Shown: positions 9,836 through 20,815, numbered from the stretch's first letter. The stretch: 64,000 nucleotides of DNA from Agapetus fuscipes (GCA_951799405.1 OX637343.1:14424524-14488523), one strand, 5' to 3'. Numbers and translations: made by a program. Notes: generated from the sequence alone by a model not told the origin.

Positions 9836-12800
9836 GTAAATAAAAAAAGTTTAATTGCGGTCATCTTGTACAATTTCTGCCATTCAATGTGATGTTTTGA
9901 CATTTGAAACCTGAAGATGAACTTCATCTTTGTGGACATCCTTTTCACTGATTTTATGGCAGAAAAATAAAGATATTTTTTGGTTCTGGATGCCTGTAGG
10001 TAAGTTTGCAGACTCCCTTGGAAATATAGAAGCATTGTATTGATATATATATGCAGGGTATATTGGTATATGCAGGGCTTATGTTCATTTGAGGTTTGGA
10101 TTTTATTTGTAAGTACACAATCAGCATTTGTAAGCGCGAACTACACGTGTTTGTTTGTGGGCATACATCTGAGAGCTTTGAATGAATATATCCTTGCAAC
10201 TTAGATTATAGATTATAGTACTTATTGATTTTCACCCAAATATAATTTTTCATATTATTTGTACTTAAATCTCCAATAGGGAAGTATCACATATTTTTTT
10301 CATTGTACTAAATGGTAGAATACATGTTTAAAAATGCATCTGAGTTTTTAAAAAAAAAATATCTTGATTAGTTTTTAAACTAAAGCTCTTTAAAATTAGC
10401 GTATTCTCGATTTCCGAAAAAAATATCATTTTGTTTATTTAGGTAGATATGACGCCGATGCATTTTCGGAGTGTAGGTATCGGCGGGCCCAGTGGCGAAT
10501 CTTGACGTCATTTTGACGTCAAGATTCGCGAAGTCGAACGCGCTGCGTTTTGGCGCGAGTAAAATTCTCCGCATTTTATTTTTGAAAATTATCAATGATA
10601 TTTTTATTTTTACTACACAAAAAATATATGTTTGTGATCCTTGAAATGTACTCTACAGAGCCATATTATTTTCAACCGTTTTCCCTACCACTGCAACTAC
10701 CCTATTCCTTTTCTCTATTTGTCGTTTTTGTTTGTATTGGTGTTCTGCCGAATGTTGGCCTATTATTTAAGTTATTTATAATTGGTATTGCTCATATTTG
10801 GCCAAATATTTGGAAAATAGGTAGTACTGAACCCTTAGTACGAGTTGCAAAACTTGAGTAATAATGTAAAGTTTACGGCAATTATTAAAGAGTGATTTCC
10901 CCCAAAATCTGCCGTTTTTGTTTGTTTGAACTTGATTTTCTTCATCCCTGTATCTCCTTTGCTAAGACCATAAAGTGTAAGAAACAAAAACGGCAGATTT
11001 TCGGAGAAATCACGCTTTAATATTTTCCGTAAACTTTACTTTTCAAGTTTTGCAACTCGTACTAAGGGTACTGCTGGACATATAAATAGTCTTATGTTTG
11101 GATTTATATACGCTAAGTTCCTTTACTAATAGGTTGGTATGAGGCTGACCCCATGCTGTAAAAACTTGGTTCACTTTTGCCAACGCCACCCCAGTTTCAG
11201 GGAAAGGTGGCAGGAGTTGCAAGATTCTTGTTTATTTGAGGTCTGGATTTTAATGTGTAAGTACACATTCAGCATTTGTAAGTGAGAACTTATACGTGTT
11301 TATCGATTTATGTTTTTTAAAAAAACCACAAATCAATCAACATGAATTTTCACAGTGTTAATACACAAACCATAAAAAAATACACGTGTTTGTTAGTGGG
11401 CATGCATTTGATATGAGCTTTGAACGTTAATAAATATACTTGCAACTTAGATTATACATTAAAGATCATCTCAACCCTCGTTTGTCCCCTGCTCAACATT
11501 ATCTACCTACTCATACTGAGATTGTTTACTCAGCGGCTTTATTTCCAAAATGATGACGTTGAAAGTAATGCTCTACTTTTTCGACAATGTCAATGTAAAC
11601 TTTCTAATGATGCAAATTTTTTGGACAATTGCAGATTGAGGGTTGCCGCTACAAGGACGACAGCAACTTCTACCTGGGCAAGCGCTGCGTGTTTGTGTAC
11701 CGCGCCAAGAAGCGCACCTGCGTGCCCGGCGGCCCCAAGGGCAAGAAGACCAAGGTGCGCGCCATCTGGGGCAAGGTCACCCGCCCGCACGGCAGGTCAG
11801 GGGCCGTGCGCGCCAAGTTCAAGCGCAACCTGCCCGCCAAGGCCATGGGGCACAGGATCAGGATTGTGAGTATTTAAGACATTTTATCCAATTGTACCGG
11901 AAGACTCGGTGTGGGGTCACCTCCCCCACATAGAGTACGTAGCTAACATAACGAAGCTGTACATATAGGTGATGATGATGGATAACTTCTTTCCTGTGGC
12001 ACTGTGAAATGGTTCAGGACCATCTCAAGGACGCCATGACTCTTACAGTGCTTATTCTTAAGATATTTTGGTCGTCCGTTGGGCCCACGCTTTGACAAAC
12101 AAATGATGCCTGGGCTGGAAGTCTCATCACCACAGTTATTTTTACCTATCGAATTTTGGTAATACTAGTATGTATATATATATGTGTAAGACTTATAAGC
12201 TGTTCACTTGCGGCCATCTTGGATCGACAGGTCTCCACACAAATATCATCGATATTCGGTAGGTAAGAATAACCGTGGTGATGAGACTTCCAGCCCGGGC
12301 ATTATTAGTTTGCCAAAGGGTAGGCTCAACGGACGACCAAAATGTCTTACGAATAACACTGTTAGTGAATAACACTGAATCTATGCAGACCATTGACTGT
12401 TCTTGGTTTAATTAATTTTAAACCTTGCGAACTTATAGGTTGGTATGCGACTGACCACCCATGCTGTAAAAATGGTTCACTTTGCCAATGTCACCCCTGT
12501 TTCAGGGAAGGACGGCAAGAGTTGCACGGTGTATGTCCATTTGAGATTTGGTTTTTATGTTGTAGGTTCACATGCGGCATGTGCAAGCGCGAACTTGTAC
12601 GTGTCTGCTTGTGAGAATGCATGTAATGTGAATCTCCAATGTAACATATCTTTGCAACTTGGATTAGATTAGAATCAACAGTGTTTCAGGATTATTTTCG
12701 TTTTCAAAAATTGAAAGAATAGACAGATCGGTAAATGGTAGAAAATTATAAAATAACAAAACGAGAGTCAAAGAGTGGAAATTTTGTGTTAAGCGCTTAG

Positions 12801-13089
12801 TGTTCGTGCTTATATTGCTTTTTCCATGTTGTGTCTTATAAAATCAGGTGATGATTCTACACTTGGTAAAGTAGGGCTAGATTTTCTCTCCGTTACGATT
12901 TTCCATTCTTTCCTAATCAGATTTTAATATGATGCTTTTGAATGACATTTGAAACCTGAATAATATTCATGTGGACAATATAATTTACTGATTCCAACGG
13001 TTTTCATTATTTTTATTTGGTGTTCCTTGTCTTGATATTGATCCACTGTTTCTCCTTGTTTCCAGATGCTGTACCCATCAAGCGTATAA
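9620..13089 (+). CDS. RpL35A: 60S ribosomal protein L35A (eL33), complete three-exon gene
   Basis: Coding exons 9620-9835, 11635-11865 and 13066-13089 join in phase 0 to give 156 residues. Residues 1-44 form an insect-type Ala/Lys/Pro extension. The eL33 core begins at [20 protein letters not shown], continues through [24 protein letters not shown] and [17 protein letters not shown], and closes with MLYPSSV (family usual ending YPSRI). The product is a structural protein of the large ribosomal subunit. Splice sites are GT-AG: AAG/GTAAAT, TGCAG/ATT, ATT/GTGAGT, TTTCCAG/ATG. The start is the first ATG after an acceptor-like site at 9617. Exon 2 is GC-rich compared with the AT-rich introns. Intron 1 (1799 bp) carries a C/D snoRNA candidate, a CRE-like palindrome, a TA-type MITE and two family T copies. 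Intron 2 (1200 bp) carries a second snoRNA candidate and a family T copy. Confidence 0.95.
9874..9965 (+). ncRNA. box C/D snoRNA candidate 1, in RpL35A intron 1
   Basis: A 10-bp perfect terminal stem (TTTCTGCCAT 9874-9883 with ATGGCAGAAA 9956-9965) encloses a C-like box GTGATGT (9889-9895), a D' box CTGA (9911-9914), a C'-like GATGAAC (9916-9922) and a D box CTGA (9948-9951). Guide candidates are GACATTTGAAAC before D' and GGACATCCTTTTCA before D. Hosting in a ribosomal-protein intron is typical for such RNAs. The C box departs from RUGAUGA at its last base. The rRNA target is not identified. Confidence 0.7.
10068..10218 (+). repeat. family T copy, 3' half
   Basis: Starts at TGCAGGGCTTATGTTC and ends TTAGATTATAGATTATAG. 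It lies in RpL35A intron 1, about 100 bp after the snoRNA candidate. Confidence 0.8.
10495..10529. repeat. perfect 16-bp inverted repeat with two CRE octamers
   Basis: GCGAATCTTGACGTCA, a 3-nt spacer, and its exact complement. Each arm ends in TGACGTCA, the CREB/ATF consensus. In RpL35A intron 1, within a short GC-rich patch (10450-10565). It may be a regulatory palindrome or a MITE relic. Confidence 0.6.
10832..11068. mobile_element. 237-bp MITE, TA-type, copy 1
   Basis: Inverted ends CCCTTAGTACGAGTTGCAAA; TA follows on the right (11069-11070) but AA precedes on the left. Same length and sequence type as the copy at 49938-50174. In RpL35A intron 1. Confidence 0.75.
11117..11458 (+). repeat. 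family T copy with a small insertion
   Basis: The family sequence is interrupted between about 11299 and 11382 by a piece containing CACAAACCATAAAAAA. The complement of that piece recurs at about 31219-31250. Family T resumes at TACACGTGTTTGTTAG. Confidence 0.7.
11635..11865 (+). CDS. RpL35A: RpL35A coding exon 2
   Basis: 77 codons from [10 protein letters not shown] to GHRIRI, the bulk of the eL33 domain. Acceptor TTGCAG, donor GTGAGT. Confidence 0.95.
12430..12673 (+). repeat. family T copy, 75-codon frame open
   Basis: Begins AACTTATAGGTTGGTATG; tail TTGGATTAGATTAG. This subfamily (CATGCTGTAAAAATGG) keeps an open frame from [16 protein letters not shown] across the copy, as do those at 22282 and 23889. 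Confidence 0.8.
12924..12996 (+). ncRNA. box C/D snoRNA candidate 2, in RpL35A intron 2
   Basis: C-like box ATGATGC (12929-12935), D' CTGA (12956-12959), D CTGA (12988-12991). The 14 bases GACATTTGAAACCT up to and into D' are identical to snoRNA candidate 1, and GTGGACA recurs between D' and D, so the two are paralogues. The terminal stem is weak here, so this copy may be decaying or may have diverged at its ends. Confidence 0.6.
13066..13089 (+). CDS. RpL35A: RpL35A coding exon 3
   Basis: Seven codons, MLYPSSV, plus TAA, after acceptor TTTCCAG. Too short for ORF finding; identified by the conserved eL33 C-terminus. Confidence 0.93.
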   Translation: MLYPSSV

Positions 13090-13128
13090 ATTTGACATGT
13101 CTTTGTAATTAAGTTTTTAAAATTACTG

Positions 13129-13134
13129 AATAAA
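13129..13134 (+). terminator. poly(A) signal of RpL35A
   Basis: AATAAA 40 bp after the stop codon, as expected for a short ribosomal-protein 3'UTR. Confidence 0.75.
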
Positions 13135-13440
13135 ATGCAAAAAAAAATCAGAAATTCTTTTATTCCAATACCAATGCAATATTGTACAATTTTCAGGGAT
13201 GTAATAGAAAAAAACAATTTTTAAAGATAAAACTGCTTGAGTGCCGATTCAATGATTTGAGAAATTGTGGATAAAACATTTTATTGAGGGTAACTTAACA
13301 TAGAAGTGAACTCATTATAAACACTAATAATTATTGACAAACTTCTTAACTACAGGATTTTTGCACTTATTTGTGTTTTTTGTAGAAAATAGTGAACATT
13401 TGTACAGACTGCTTTTATAATAAACATTGATTCCTTGATT

Positions 13441-13690
13441 TTCAAAGGCTTAGGGGTAATGGACTAAAATTTCAAGGGCATAGAATGTTCACACCGGCCA
13501 ACATGCTGACCTGGGGATTTCTGGGACGGGAGGACTCTACACTATGTGAGTGTGGAGCTCAGCAAACAATGGAGCACCTGCGGTGTTGTCCCTCCTGTCC
13601 GACAAGCTGCTCCATGGATGATCTCTTTGCGGGAAACCAAAGAGCTGTAGACATTGCTCGTTACTGGGCCAATACGGTGTGAAGCTGACA
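13441..13690 (+). mobile_element. non-LTR retrotransposon 3' end fragment
   Basis: Encodes MLTWGFLGREDSTLCECGAQ, then QTMEHLRCCPSC, the Cys/His-rich C-terminus of LINE ORF2 proteins, ending with a stop at 13680. Only the last 65 codons remain. Confidence 0.7.
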
Positions 13691-13884
13691 CGAAGAAGAA
13701 GAATGATAAAATTTTTTGCACACTGAAATCAAGCATGTACAAGAAGTAAGAACTCAAATTGTATTTGAAGGATTAATTCTGAGTTTATGAAAGCATTTCT
13801 TGATAAATCAAATTTACATGTCATTTTATAATGGAGGCGGAATATTAAAAATCCAGGAAAAGAATGCCGCAAACCGCAACTAAG

Positions 13885-14390
13885 CTACACATATAGTATA
13901 ACTTCTTGCCTGCGTTATCCCGAAGGGGTTGCATATAGCAATTTGAGATCTTTTCCTACGGGTAATGGGGCCGGCCTCACGCCAACCACTTTCAGGTGAA
14001 GTGGGGGTTTCCCAGCTCCGGGGGGGGGCTGGTTCTCATTTATGTGAAGGCGAGCACATCTTGCCAGTTGCCAGTATTTATTTTGGGATCGAACCCTTGT
14101 TCTCGGCATGGAATGCAAGCATTCTACCAACTGAGCTATCGACCGGACTTTTTACGAGCTTGGTCGTCGCTACTAAGTGCCAATTCTTAAGCAAGACCCA
14201 GTTGCTGTAAGGCTGGATGGACCTTTGATGACCGGTCTTTTGTAAAGGTTTATGAATTTTTCAACCCAGGAAAGAGGATATTTGAAAATATAAATGGTAT
14301 ATTTTTTGTGCTCCGCCGGGATTCGAGCCCACAACCTTCCATTTACGAGCCCGAAGTGTTACCACTGGACTAGGGATCGGTCATATAATA
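13885..14390 (-). repeat. dimeric tRNA-derived SINE (A head then B head)
   Basis: On the minus strand a family A head (from about 14385) with B-box-like GGGCTCGAATCC is followed by the family A body. A second, family B head comes at about 14155 (GGTCGATAGCTCAGTTGG), then the B body, ending in TATGTGTAGCTTAGTTGCG. The two units are joined at ACGAGCTTGGTCGTCG/TAAAAAGTCC, as at 50422 and 53617. Confidence 0.8.
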
Positions 14391-14677
14391 GCTAAATACA
14401 TTTTATGTTTGGTTGCTAAGGATCCCAATTGCCTAGACCTGTAGCGTCACTCAACATAGATAAACTTGGAATGCTTTGACTCCATTCTTTTAGATTATTA
14501 TAGGTCAAAGAAATAGCTTTTTTTTTAAAAATAGGGTAATATCTAAATCTCTTCCAAGCGCCAATCAAATGTTTATATTTATTTTGTTATATTTTATTAT
14601 GGAACTTGAATTTAATGTAGAGAAATCTACTTATTAGTTTACATGATTTTCAAGTTAATTTTATATATTCTCCATAG

Positions 14678-15010
14678 TCCGGTCGATAGCTCAGGTGGTA
14701 GAGTGCTTGCATTCCATGCCGAAAGCTCGGGTTCGAATCCCACCGAGGGTGTCAGAAATGATTTCCCGTTTCGGTGTTTATTTCAAACCCCAAAATAAAA
14801 TACCGGCAAGGTTTACTCAGCCTTCACAAGAAATGAGTACCAGCACTCTCGGGAGCTGGGAAACCTCCACTTCAACTGAAGTGGTTGGCGTAAGGCCGGC
14901 CCCCTTACCTACCTGTAAAAATAAATAGGCTCAACTCGCCACATGCGACCCCTTCGGGGATAACGCGGCAAGAAGTTTCACTATATGTGTAGCTTAGTTG
15001 CGTTTGCGTT
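14678..15010 (+). repeat. family B tRNA-derived SINE, near full length
   Basis: Head GGTCGATAGCTCAGGTGG (A box) and GGTTCGAATCC (B box) spaced as in a tRNA; the body runs to TGTGTAGCTTAGTTGCG. No preceding A unit, so the monomer also moves alone. Confidence 0.85.
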
Positions 15011-15166
15011 TCCATATTTTGTAGATCTGCTATATTTTTATTTCCCTGCTATATATGTATTACAGGGAAGTATTGTATTCACCATTTTTACAATTTTCTT
15101 TTTCCTGAAGACACTAGAAATGCGAGTATTAGTACCTAATGAATCTTTTTATCTATAAAGAAGGAT

Positions 15167-15216
15167 GTGTGTATGTATGTATGTATGTATGTATGTATGT
15201 ATGTATGTATGTATGT
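15167..15216. repeat. (GTAT)n microsatellite
   Basis: About 12 tetranucleotide units. Followed by a CATCCGATTTTGACGAAATT-type sequence often found beside such arrays in insects. Confidence 0.9.
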
Positions 15217-15446
15217 CCCCTATAGACTCATAAACCGCTCATCCGATTTTGACGAAATTTTCAGGAAACATGTAACATATTCTTAGAACGAATCCTGTGA
15301 AGTTTGATGTTGATCAAATAAACAGTGGTTCTCAATTCTCGATATTTCAGCAACGAGGTCGGTAAATTTTGAAACCACCCAATAGAAGAAGACCATTATA
15401 TTCAACTACAATACATAATCTTAGTTGCAAATATACATTTACATTA

Positions 15447-15552
15447 AAGATTCATATAAAATGCATGCTCACAAGTAGACACATGTAAGTTCACGCTTAC
15501 AAATGCTGCATGTGTACCTACTCATAATTTAAAATCCAAATCTAAAATGAAC
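15447..15552 (-). repeat. family T fragment
   Basis: Central part only (TGCATGCTCACAAGTAGAC, then ACAAATGCTGCATGTG); both ends are lost. Confidence 0.65.
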
Positions 15553-15599
15553 AACCCAGTAACTTTTACTTTACGCCAAATTGAAATGGATGTTATTCA

Positions 15600-15782
15600 G
15601 CTCCTGAGTGGCTTGACACTCATTTCTTATGAAGGCTGAGTAAGCCGTGCCGGTATTTTATTTTGGGTTAGAAATAAACACTGAAACGAGAAATAATTTC
15701 TGACAACTTCAGTGGGATTCTAACTCGAGATCTCGGCATGGAATGCAGTTACTCTACCAACTAAGCTATAGACCGGACTTTT
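15600..15782 (-). repeat. family B SINE, 5' half
   Basis: tRNA-like head (GGTCTATAGCTTAGTTGG on -) and first half of the body; truncated in the middle. Confidence 0.7.
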
Positions 15783-15813
15783 TACAAATATGGTGGATCG
15801 ATATCGGTTTGGT

Positions 15814-16366
15814 TAGGGGTAAGCAACCTGCGGCTCACCAGCCACATGCGGCTCTTTGGGTGTGAAGTTACGGCTCTTTAGCTTCATACGCAAATATAAA
15901 AAAAACACAGAATTATACTTCTGATCGAAAAAAACTAAATCGTTCTGAATCGATTAACGATCTCTCCGCTACTTGTACTCGCTTTTCACCCCCCACCCTC
16001 CCCCCGCCCCATCGACGCTATTTACTGTTGGCAAACAAACATTTGTGGCTCTTTACAAATCCAAATCCAAAATAAGATATGTATCATTTGAGATTCACAT
16101 CAAATGCATTCCCATAAGCAGACACGCATAATTTCGCGCTCACACATACCGCATGTGGAACTACAATATAAAAACCCAATCTTAAATGAACATAAGCCCT
16201 GCAACTCTTGCCGACCTTCCCTGAAACAGGGGCGACATTGGCAAAGTGAACCATTTTTTACAGTATGGGTGGTCAGCCTCATACCAACCTATAAGTCAAG
16301 GAAAAACTTTGAAATTTGTAAATTGTAATTTTTGGTTCTTTCGACTCAAAAGGTTGCCGACCCCTG
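15814..16366. mobile_element. hAT-type remnant interrupted by a family T copy
   Basis: Left end TAGGGGTAAGCAACCTGCGG; right end AAGGTTGCCGACCCCTG, the complement of the CAGGGGTCGGCAACC terminus seen in hAT elements. GCGGCTCTT-type subterminal repeats occur. The presumed 8-bp flanks (GGTTTGGT, GCCTAGAC) do not match. About 240 bp of the interior is the family T insertion. Confidence 0.55.
16061..16303 (-). repeat. family T copy inside the hAT remnant
   Basis: Complete from the tail (AAATCCAAATCC) to TATAAGTCAAGGA; younger than its hAT host. Confidence 0.85.
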
Positions 16367-17115
16367 GCCTAGACAAAAGTTCCAAATTAAAAAATGTTAT
16401 TCAAGTATTCCAAGTTGAATTTTAGAAATGTAAGAAAGCTTTTATATCCCGCACTTATAAAAAATACGATAAACGAAAGTTCGTAGGTCACAAGAAGACC
16501 ATATTGAAATATATTATTATTATTAAAACCTTTTATTGAAACACACTTTTAATTAAAATATACATAATATAGTTGTTTTTTCATAAAACGCATTTCTGTA
16601 AAATTATATACTCACCACAAATTTAAAGATCGTTTTTTTCTCGGCGGTTAAACGTCTTTCTTCTATGTGACAATGGTCCAAAGCAACCAAGATAAACAAA
16701 ATGTTTGCCTTTTACCTAACCCGGCCGTGCGACTTACAATTTTGTTGTCAATAGAAAATGTTCCGTGTGCACTACCTAAAACTTTCACTTATTGAAATAA
16801 TGGATAGAGCACATTTTAAATGTGGGGAAAAAATGTGAATTCACTTGGCCGGGATAAAGACAGGACAGGGAGTCAAAAATTCAACATAAATTAAACACTT
16901 TTATGGAGATAGTTGAAAAAACATTTAAGTGCATCATATTGTATGAAGCATTTTCCCCAACTGCATACGTTTCACAGTGCGGTTACATTGAAAAATATTC
17001 CTGATTGTTTGGAATACATTTATTTCTTCACTTTGCTCAAAGAGTATAGTGAATTTTATAGATTAGTTCTTTAATTGTATGATTATAAAATTTAATTTAT
17101 TGTTTATATTCTTTT

Positions 17116-17366
17116 CTTGTATAGGTCAATATGCATCTGACCAACTATAAATAGAAAATGGTTCACTCTGCCAATGTCACCCCTGTTTCAGGGAAGGTCA
17201 GCAAAGAGTTGCAGGGTGTATGTTCATTTGAGATCTGGGTTTTTATGTTGTAGGTTCACACGCAGAATGTGCAAGTGTGAACTTATACGTGTCTGCTTGT
17301 GGGCATGCACTTAATGTGAATTCCAAATGTAACAATTATATCCATGCAACTTAGAATAGATTAGAT
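17116..17366 (+). repeat. family T copy, diverged head
   Basis: CTTGTATAGGTCAATATGC replaces the usual start; the tail is TTAGAATAGATTAG. Confidence 0.75.
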
Positions 17367-17699
17367 GAGTGACGTTACATAGCCGATTTTTTTATCTTAA
17401 ATATAAATGGAGCACCGCAATCGATTTTCCCTATGCTTGGCTCTGCTGCTTAACAGCCTAGACCTTTTTTTTTAGAAAACGTGAAGATTAACCTAGAGAT
17501 AAATTGTGTGAAGCTTGATTCCGATTAGCACACTTTTTTTTTTGATCCTGTTGTTTCCTCTTTTATCTGTAGAAAAAAATTGATACCACATGCCCAAATG
17601 ACGTAGTGAAACACGCCGGGTACTGCTAGTTAATGATAAAGAAAAGGCTTTAACTCCAATAAGAAAGAGAAGCAGAATCATTATTCACATTTCAATAAT

Positions 17700-18900
17700 A
17701 AACCTACAATCAATATGGCATAAGTTTTATTTTCGTTTGCACAGCTGTTCCTTCAAAGTTGCTGGATAATATGCTTTACAGCCATTTCAATAAAGGTTAA
17801 ATTATCTTGAAAGTTCAAATAATCTTCTGACGTTTTGTAAGTAAACTGGAGGCTACAACCTGTATTTGAAGTAAAACTGTAAACTTTGAAGGTATGTAAA
17901 GAAGTTGTGGACAATATTTTATCATATTTCTTTTAAATAATACTAAAAACAATTGTTATTTAGTGATTGTGAAGGCTTGCTAGTGTAGTTTTTCAAGTGC
18001 TGTGTATTTTTTGTGTTAAAATTGTATTTCGGAGCTCGATTTTGTGAAATCATAGTTTTGTATTGAAATGAGTAGGTTAGGTTAGGTTTTATGGAGCCTT
18101 GTTTGATATAGAAGTGTTATTGTTTGAATAAAATATACACAAATTAAAAAATAAATAAAGTGTTTTGCTCGTAGGTTAAAATAGAAAAAGTGACAACTAC
18201 GAGTAATTTTTGTTATTTAGGTATTAAAATTTATAAAATTACTTACAGTGTGCGTTTTGATAAAAGTTTATTTCCTTAGTGAGTTTTAAAACAATAAATT
18301 TAAAGTGAAGTACTTAGGTACCTACCTAAGTACATAACCTTGGATTGTGGCAAATTCATATTTTTGGTAAGATTTTTTGCTGTTTAAATATTTAAAATTA
18401 AGAGTACCTACCTACTTCGAAAATCATTTTATTATGTTCTTAGTAATTCCTTATACTTTTGATTCTGTAAACTTCCGCCATCTATTAGAGAGAAAAAATA
18501 GTTAAAGGCACACAAAACTGTACCTATTATCTTCTCCAGCATTAATTCATTTATTTTCATTGCTGAAAAAATATGACGTGCTATACCTATGAAAGGTCAA
18601 AGCTGTTTCTTTTGGTGAGAAAAATATTTGTAGATTTTTCAGGTTAACAAGGAGACAATTTTTATTTCGGAATTATGGGTTTTATTTCAATAAATCATAT
18701 TCACAATCATAATAAGTTCGTAATATTCTTCACATAGAATTGTTTGTTTTAACTACACTTTTTACTGAATTTGTAAACAATATTTAATAACGTAGCAACA
18801 GGAGCCCTTTCTCAAAATAATGGTAAAATATTGTATTGACCACAGCCATGCCTTCTTATTTTTGGAACCTACCTGAGAATGATACTCGTATGTTGGTGGA
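17700..18900. other. intergenic, nothing recognised
   Basis: AT-rich. Contains three TTAGG-like units near 18075 and a TACTTAGGTACCTACCTAAG palindrome near 18311. No gene or known element seen. Confidence 0.5.
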
Positions 18901-18920
18901 TGTACGTGTACATTTGGGAA

Positions 18921-19005
18921 AATCTAATCTAGTCTAAGCTGCAAAGATGTGTAACATTGAGGATTCACATTATATGCATTTTCATAAGCAAACACGTGTA
19001 AGTTA
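18921..19005 (-). repeat. family T 3'-end fragment
   Basis: Tail AATCTAATCTAGTCTAAG and about 60 bp of adjoining sequence. Confidence 0.7.
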
Positions 19006-19308
19006 TAAGGAAAATAATTTTTGCAAAAGATGTTTTTTAGTCTAAAGGATCCAATGTCCAAAGGTGATGGTGTACCTGTGTATTTAAAATAGCTTGCTTC
19101 GCTAAAAGTTCGTACTTGTGTTCCATCTAGGTCTCATTTGGTTGTCAGGGAAATGCAGGCAATTAGTGCTGTAGGTAATCTAATTGTTGACGATTGACCT
19201 GTACGGTGCCACCATCGTGTCGCATGACAGGACTCAGTGCCCCAAGTATGAAACAGACTAAAACTATCACCTCAATAGCTGTTTAAATTCATAATCATTT
19301 TGGTAGAA

Positions 19309-19523
19309 TGCTGTAAAAATGGTTCACTTTGCCAATGTCACCCCTGTTTCAGGGAAGGACGGCAAGAGTTGCAGGGTGTATGTCCATTTGAGATTTGGTT
19401 TTTATGTTGTAGGTTCACATGAGGCATGTGCAAGCGCGAACTTGTACGCGTCTGGTTGTGAGAATGCATGTAATGTGAATCTCCAATTTAACATATCTTT
19501 GCAACTTAGATTAGATTCGATTC
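19309..19523 (+). repeat. family T copy, head missing
   Basis: Starts at ATGCTGTAAAAATGG; tail TTAGATTAGATTCG. Confidence 0.8.
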
Positions 19524-19630
19524 GTTAATTTGCAGTTTAATTAAAAGAGAACCCAGTAAAATCCTAACAATACCTACAAATGAGTCGTATAACTGCAAAC
19601 GCCGTCATCTCCAAAATTTATGATTTTTGA

Positions 19631-19880
19631 TATCTATAATCTATAATCTAAGTTGCAAGAATATATTCATTTAAAGCTCTCAGATGTATGCCCACAAACC
19701 AACAAGTGTAGTTCGCGCTTACAAATGCTGAATGTGTACTTACAAATAAAATCCAAACCTCAAATGAACATAAGCCCCACAACTTTTGCCAACCTTCCCT
19801 GAAACAGGGGTAACATTGGCAAAGTGAACCATTTTTTACAGTATGGGTGGTCAGCCTCATACCAACCTATAAGTCAAGGA
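19631..19880 (-). repeat. family T copy, complete
   Basis: Runs from (TATAATC)n to TATAAGTCAAGGA; nearly identical to the copy at 43841-44084. Confidence 0.88.
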
Positions 19881-19951
19881 AAGATAATGATTGAATTTGA
19901 TTCTGCGCAGTGTAACAAATCATTTGCTGTGTGCGATATAACGTAAACCTC

Positions 19952-20447
19952 ACTTCTTCTTCTTCTTTCTTCTCCTGTTTCAATCCTAGGATTGGTTTGC
20001 AGCAATATCTTTTACTCTTCTTCTCCATTCTTCCCTGTCTTGTGCGGCTCTTTTTAGGTCTGCATATGTTGAGCAGCGCACGCCCACCAGCAGGTCCTCC
20101 AGGTATTCTTGGCGTGGGCGTCCCCTAGAGTTGGTCCCCTCGGTCATCCCCTCCATTATGGCATGCAAGAGACCTTCTTGTCGCATTACATGGCCGAGCC
20201 ATCTTACACGCCTTTCGGACAAGGTCCTGAGCAGGTGCCTTCCTCCTTTGGAGAATTCTTTGGAGAACCTCCTCATTTGTGGTGTGGTCTCTCCAGGAAA
20301 TTCCTAGTAGTCTTCTATACGACCACATCTCGAAAGCCTCTAGTCTTCGTTTATCTTTTTTGGATAGGCACCATGTGTCGTAGCCGTACATCAAAATACT
20401 CCATACATATGTTTTGATGAGGAGTAGTCTCGACCTTCGTAATTTCA
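19952..20447 (-). mobile_element. RTE-like LINE ORF2 C-terminal fragment
   Basis: Two overlapping minus frames give LEAFEMWSYRRLLGISWRDH, NEEVLQRI, then RRVRWLGHVMRQEGL and GRPRQEYLEDL. This is the thumb/C-terminal segment of RTE-type reverse transcriptases. A frameshift near 20200-20270 splits it. Confidence 0.75.
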
Positions 20448-20754
20448 ATTGAAAAAGTATGATTTCGTGCAAACGCCGTCATCTCCAACTGGTGTTGTCG
20501 TTTTACAAGTTTACAAGTTCCTCCCTACCTCAAGGGCCCTCCCTATCACGAATGAGGTATTTTATACAAGTACGCTTATTCTGAATTCTTCACGTGATAC
20601 GTCCCTCTCACATTTTAACTTTCAATGCATCTATTCCCCTTCCGCGCGATAATCGCAAAAGTGAGTCATTGCAATCTTGGCCCTAACGACTGCGTAGTTT
20701 ATACGGTAGGAGTTTAAACGTGAATTCTTATACTGTACTCTGTAGTGTAGTATA

Positions 20755-20815
20755 GGTCATCTCGTGACTCAGTCACTTCATTGCCGTGGTCGGTCACGAG
20801 ATGGAGATGACCCAA
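20755..20815. repeat. short hairpin
   Basis: GGTCATCTCGTGAC pairs with GTCACGAGATG and AGATGACC across a loop of about 22 nt. Single locus in the window. Confidence 0.45.

Noticed and set aside
9911..9940. Hammerhead core at CTGAAGATGAAC
   Set aside because: No stem II closing into GAAA. The CTGA is explained better as the D' box of the snoRNA candidate.
11420..11933. Plus-strand frames overlapping RpL35A exon 2
   Set aside because: Alternative frames of a GC-rich exon; composition biased to Arg, Ala and Pro, no family match.
14678..14755. Functional tRNA gene
   Set aside because: A and B boxes are good, but the same head recurs many times attached to the same non-tRNA body, acceptor-stem pairing is poor and no terminator follows. 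It is a SINE head.
16100..16328. Small protein families with [16 protein letters not shown] or MHSHKQTR starts
   Set aside because: All such frames, on both strands, lie in family T copies and change frame with the length of the A-run after CTGT. They are repeat shadows.
18070..18090. Telomeric TTAGG array
   Set aside because: Only about three units, interstitial; too few to mean anything.
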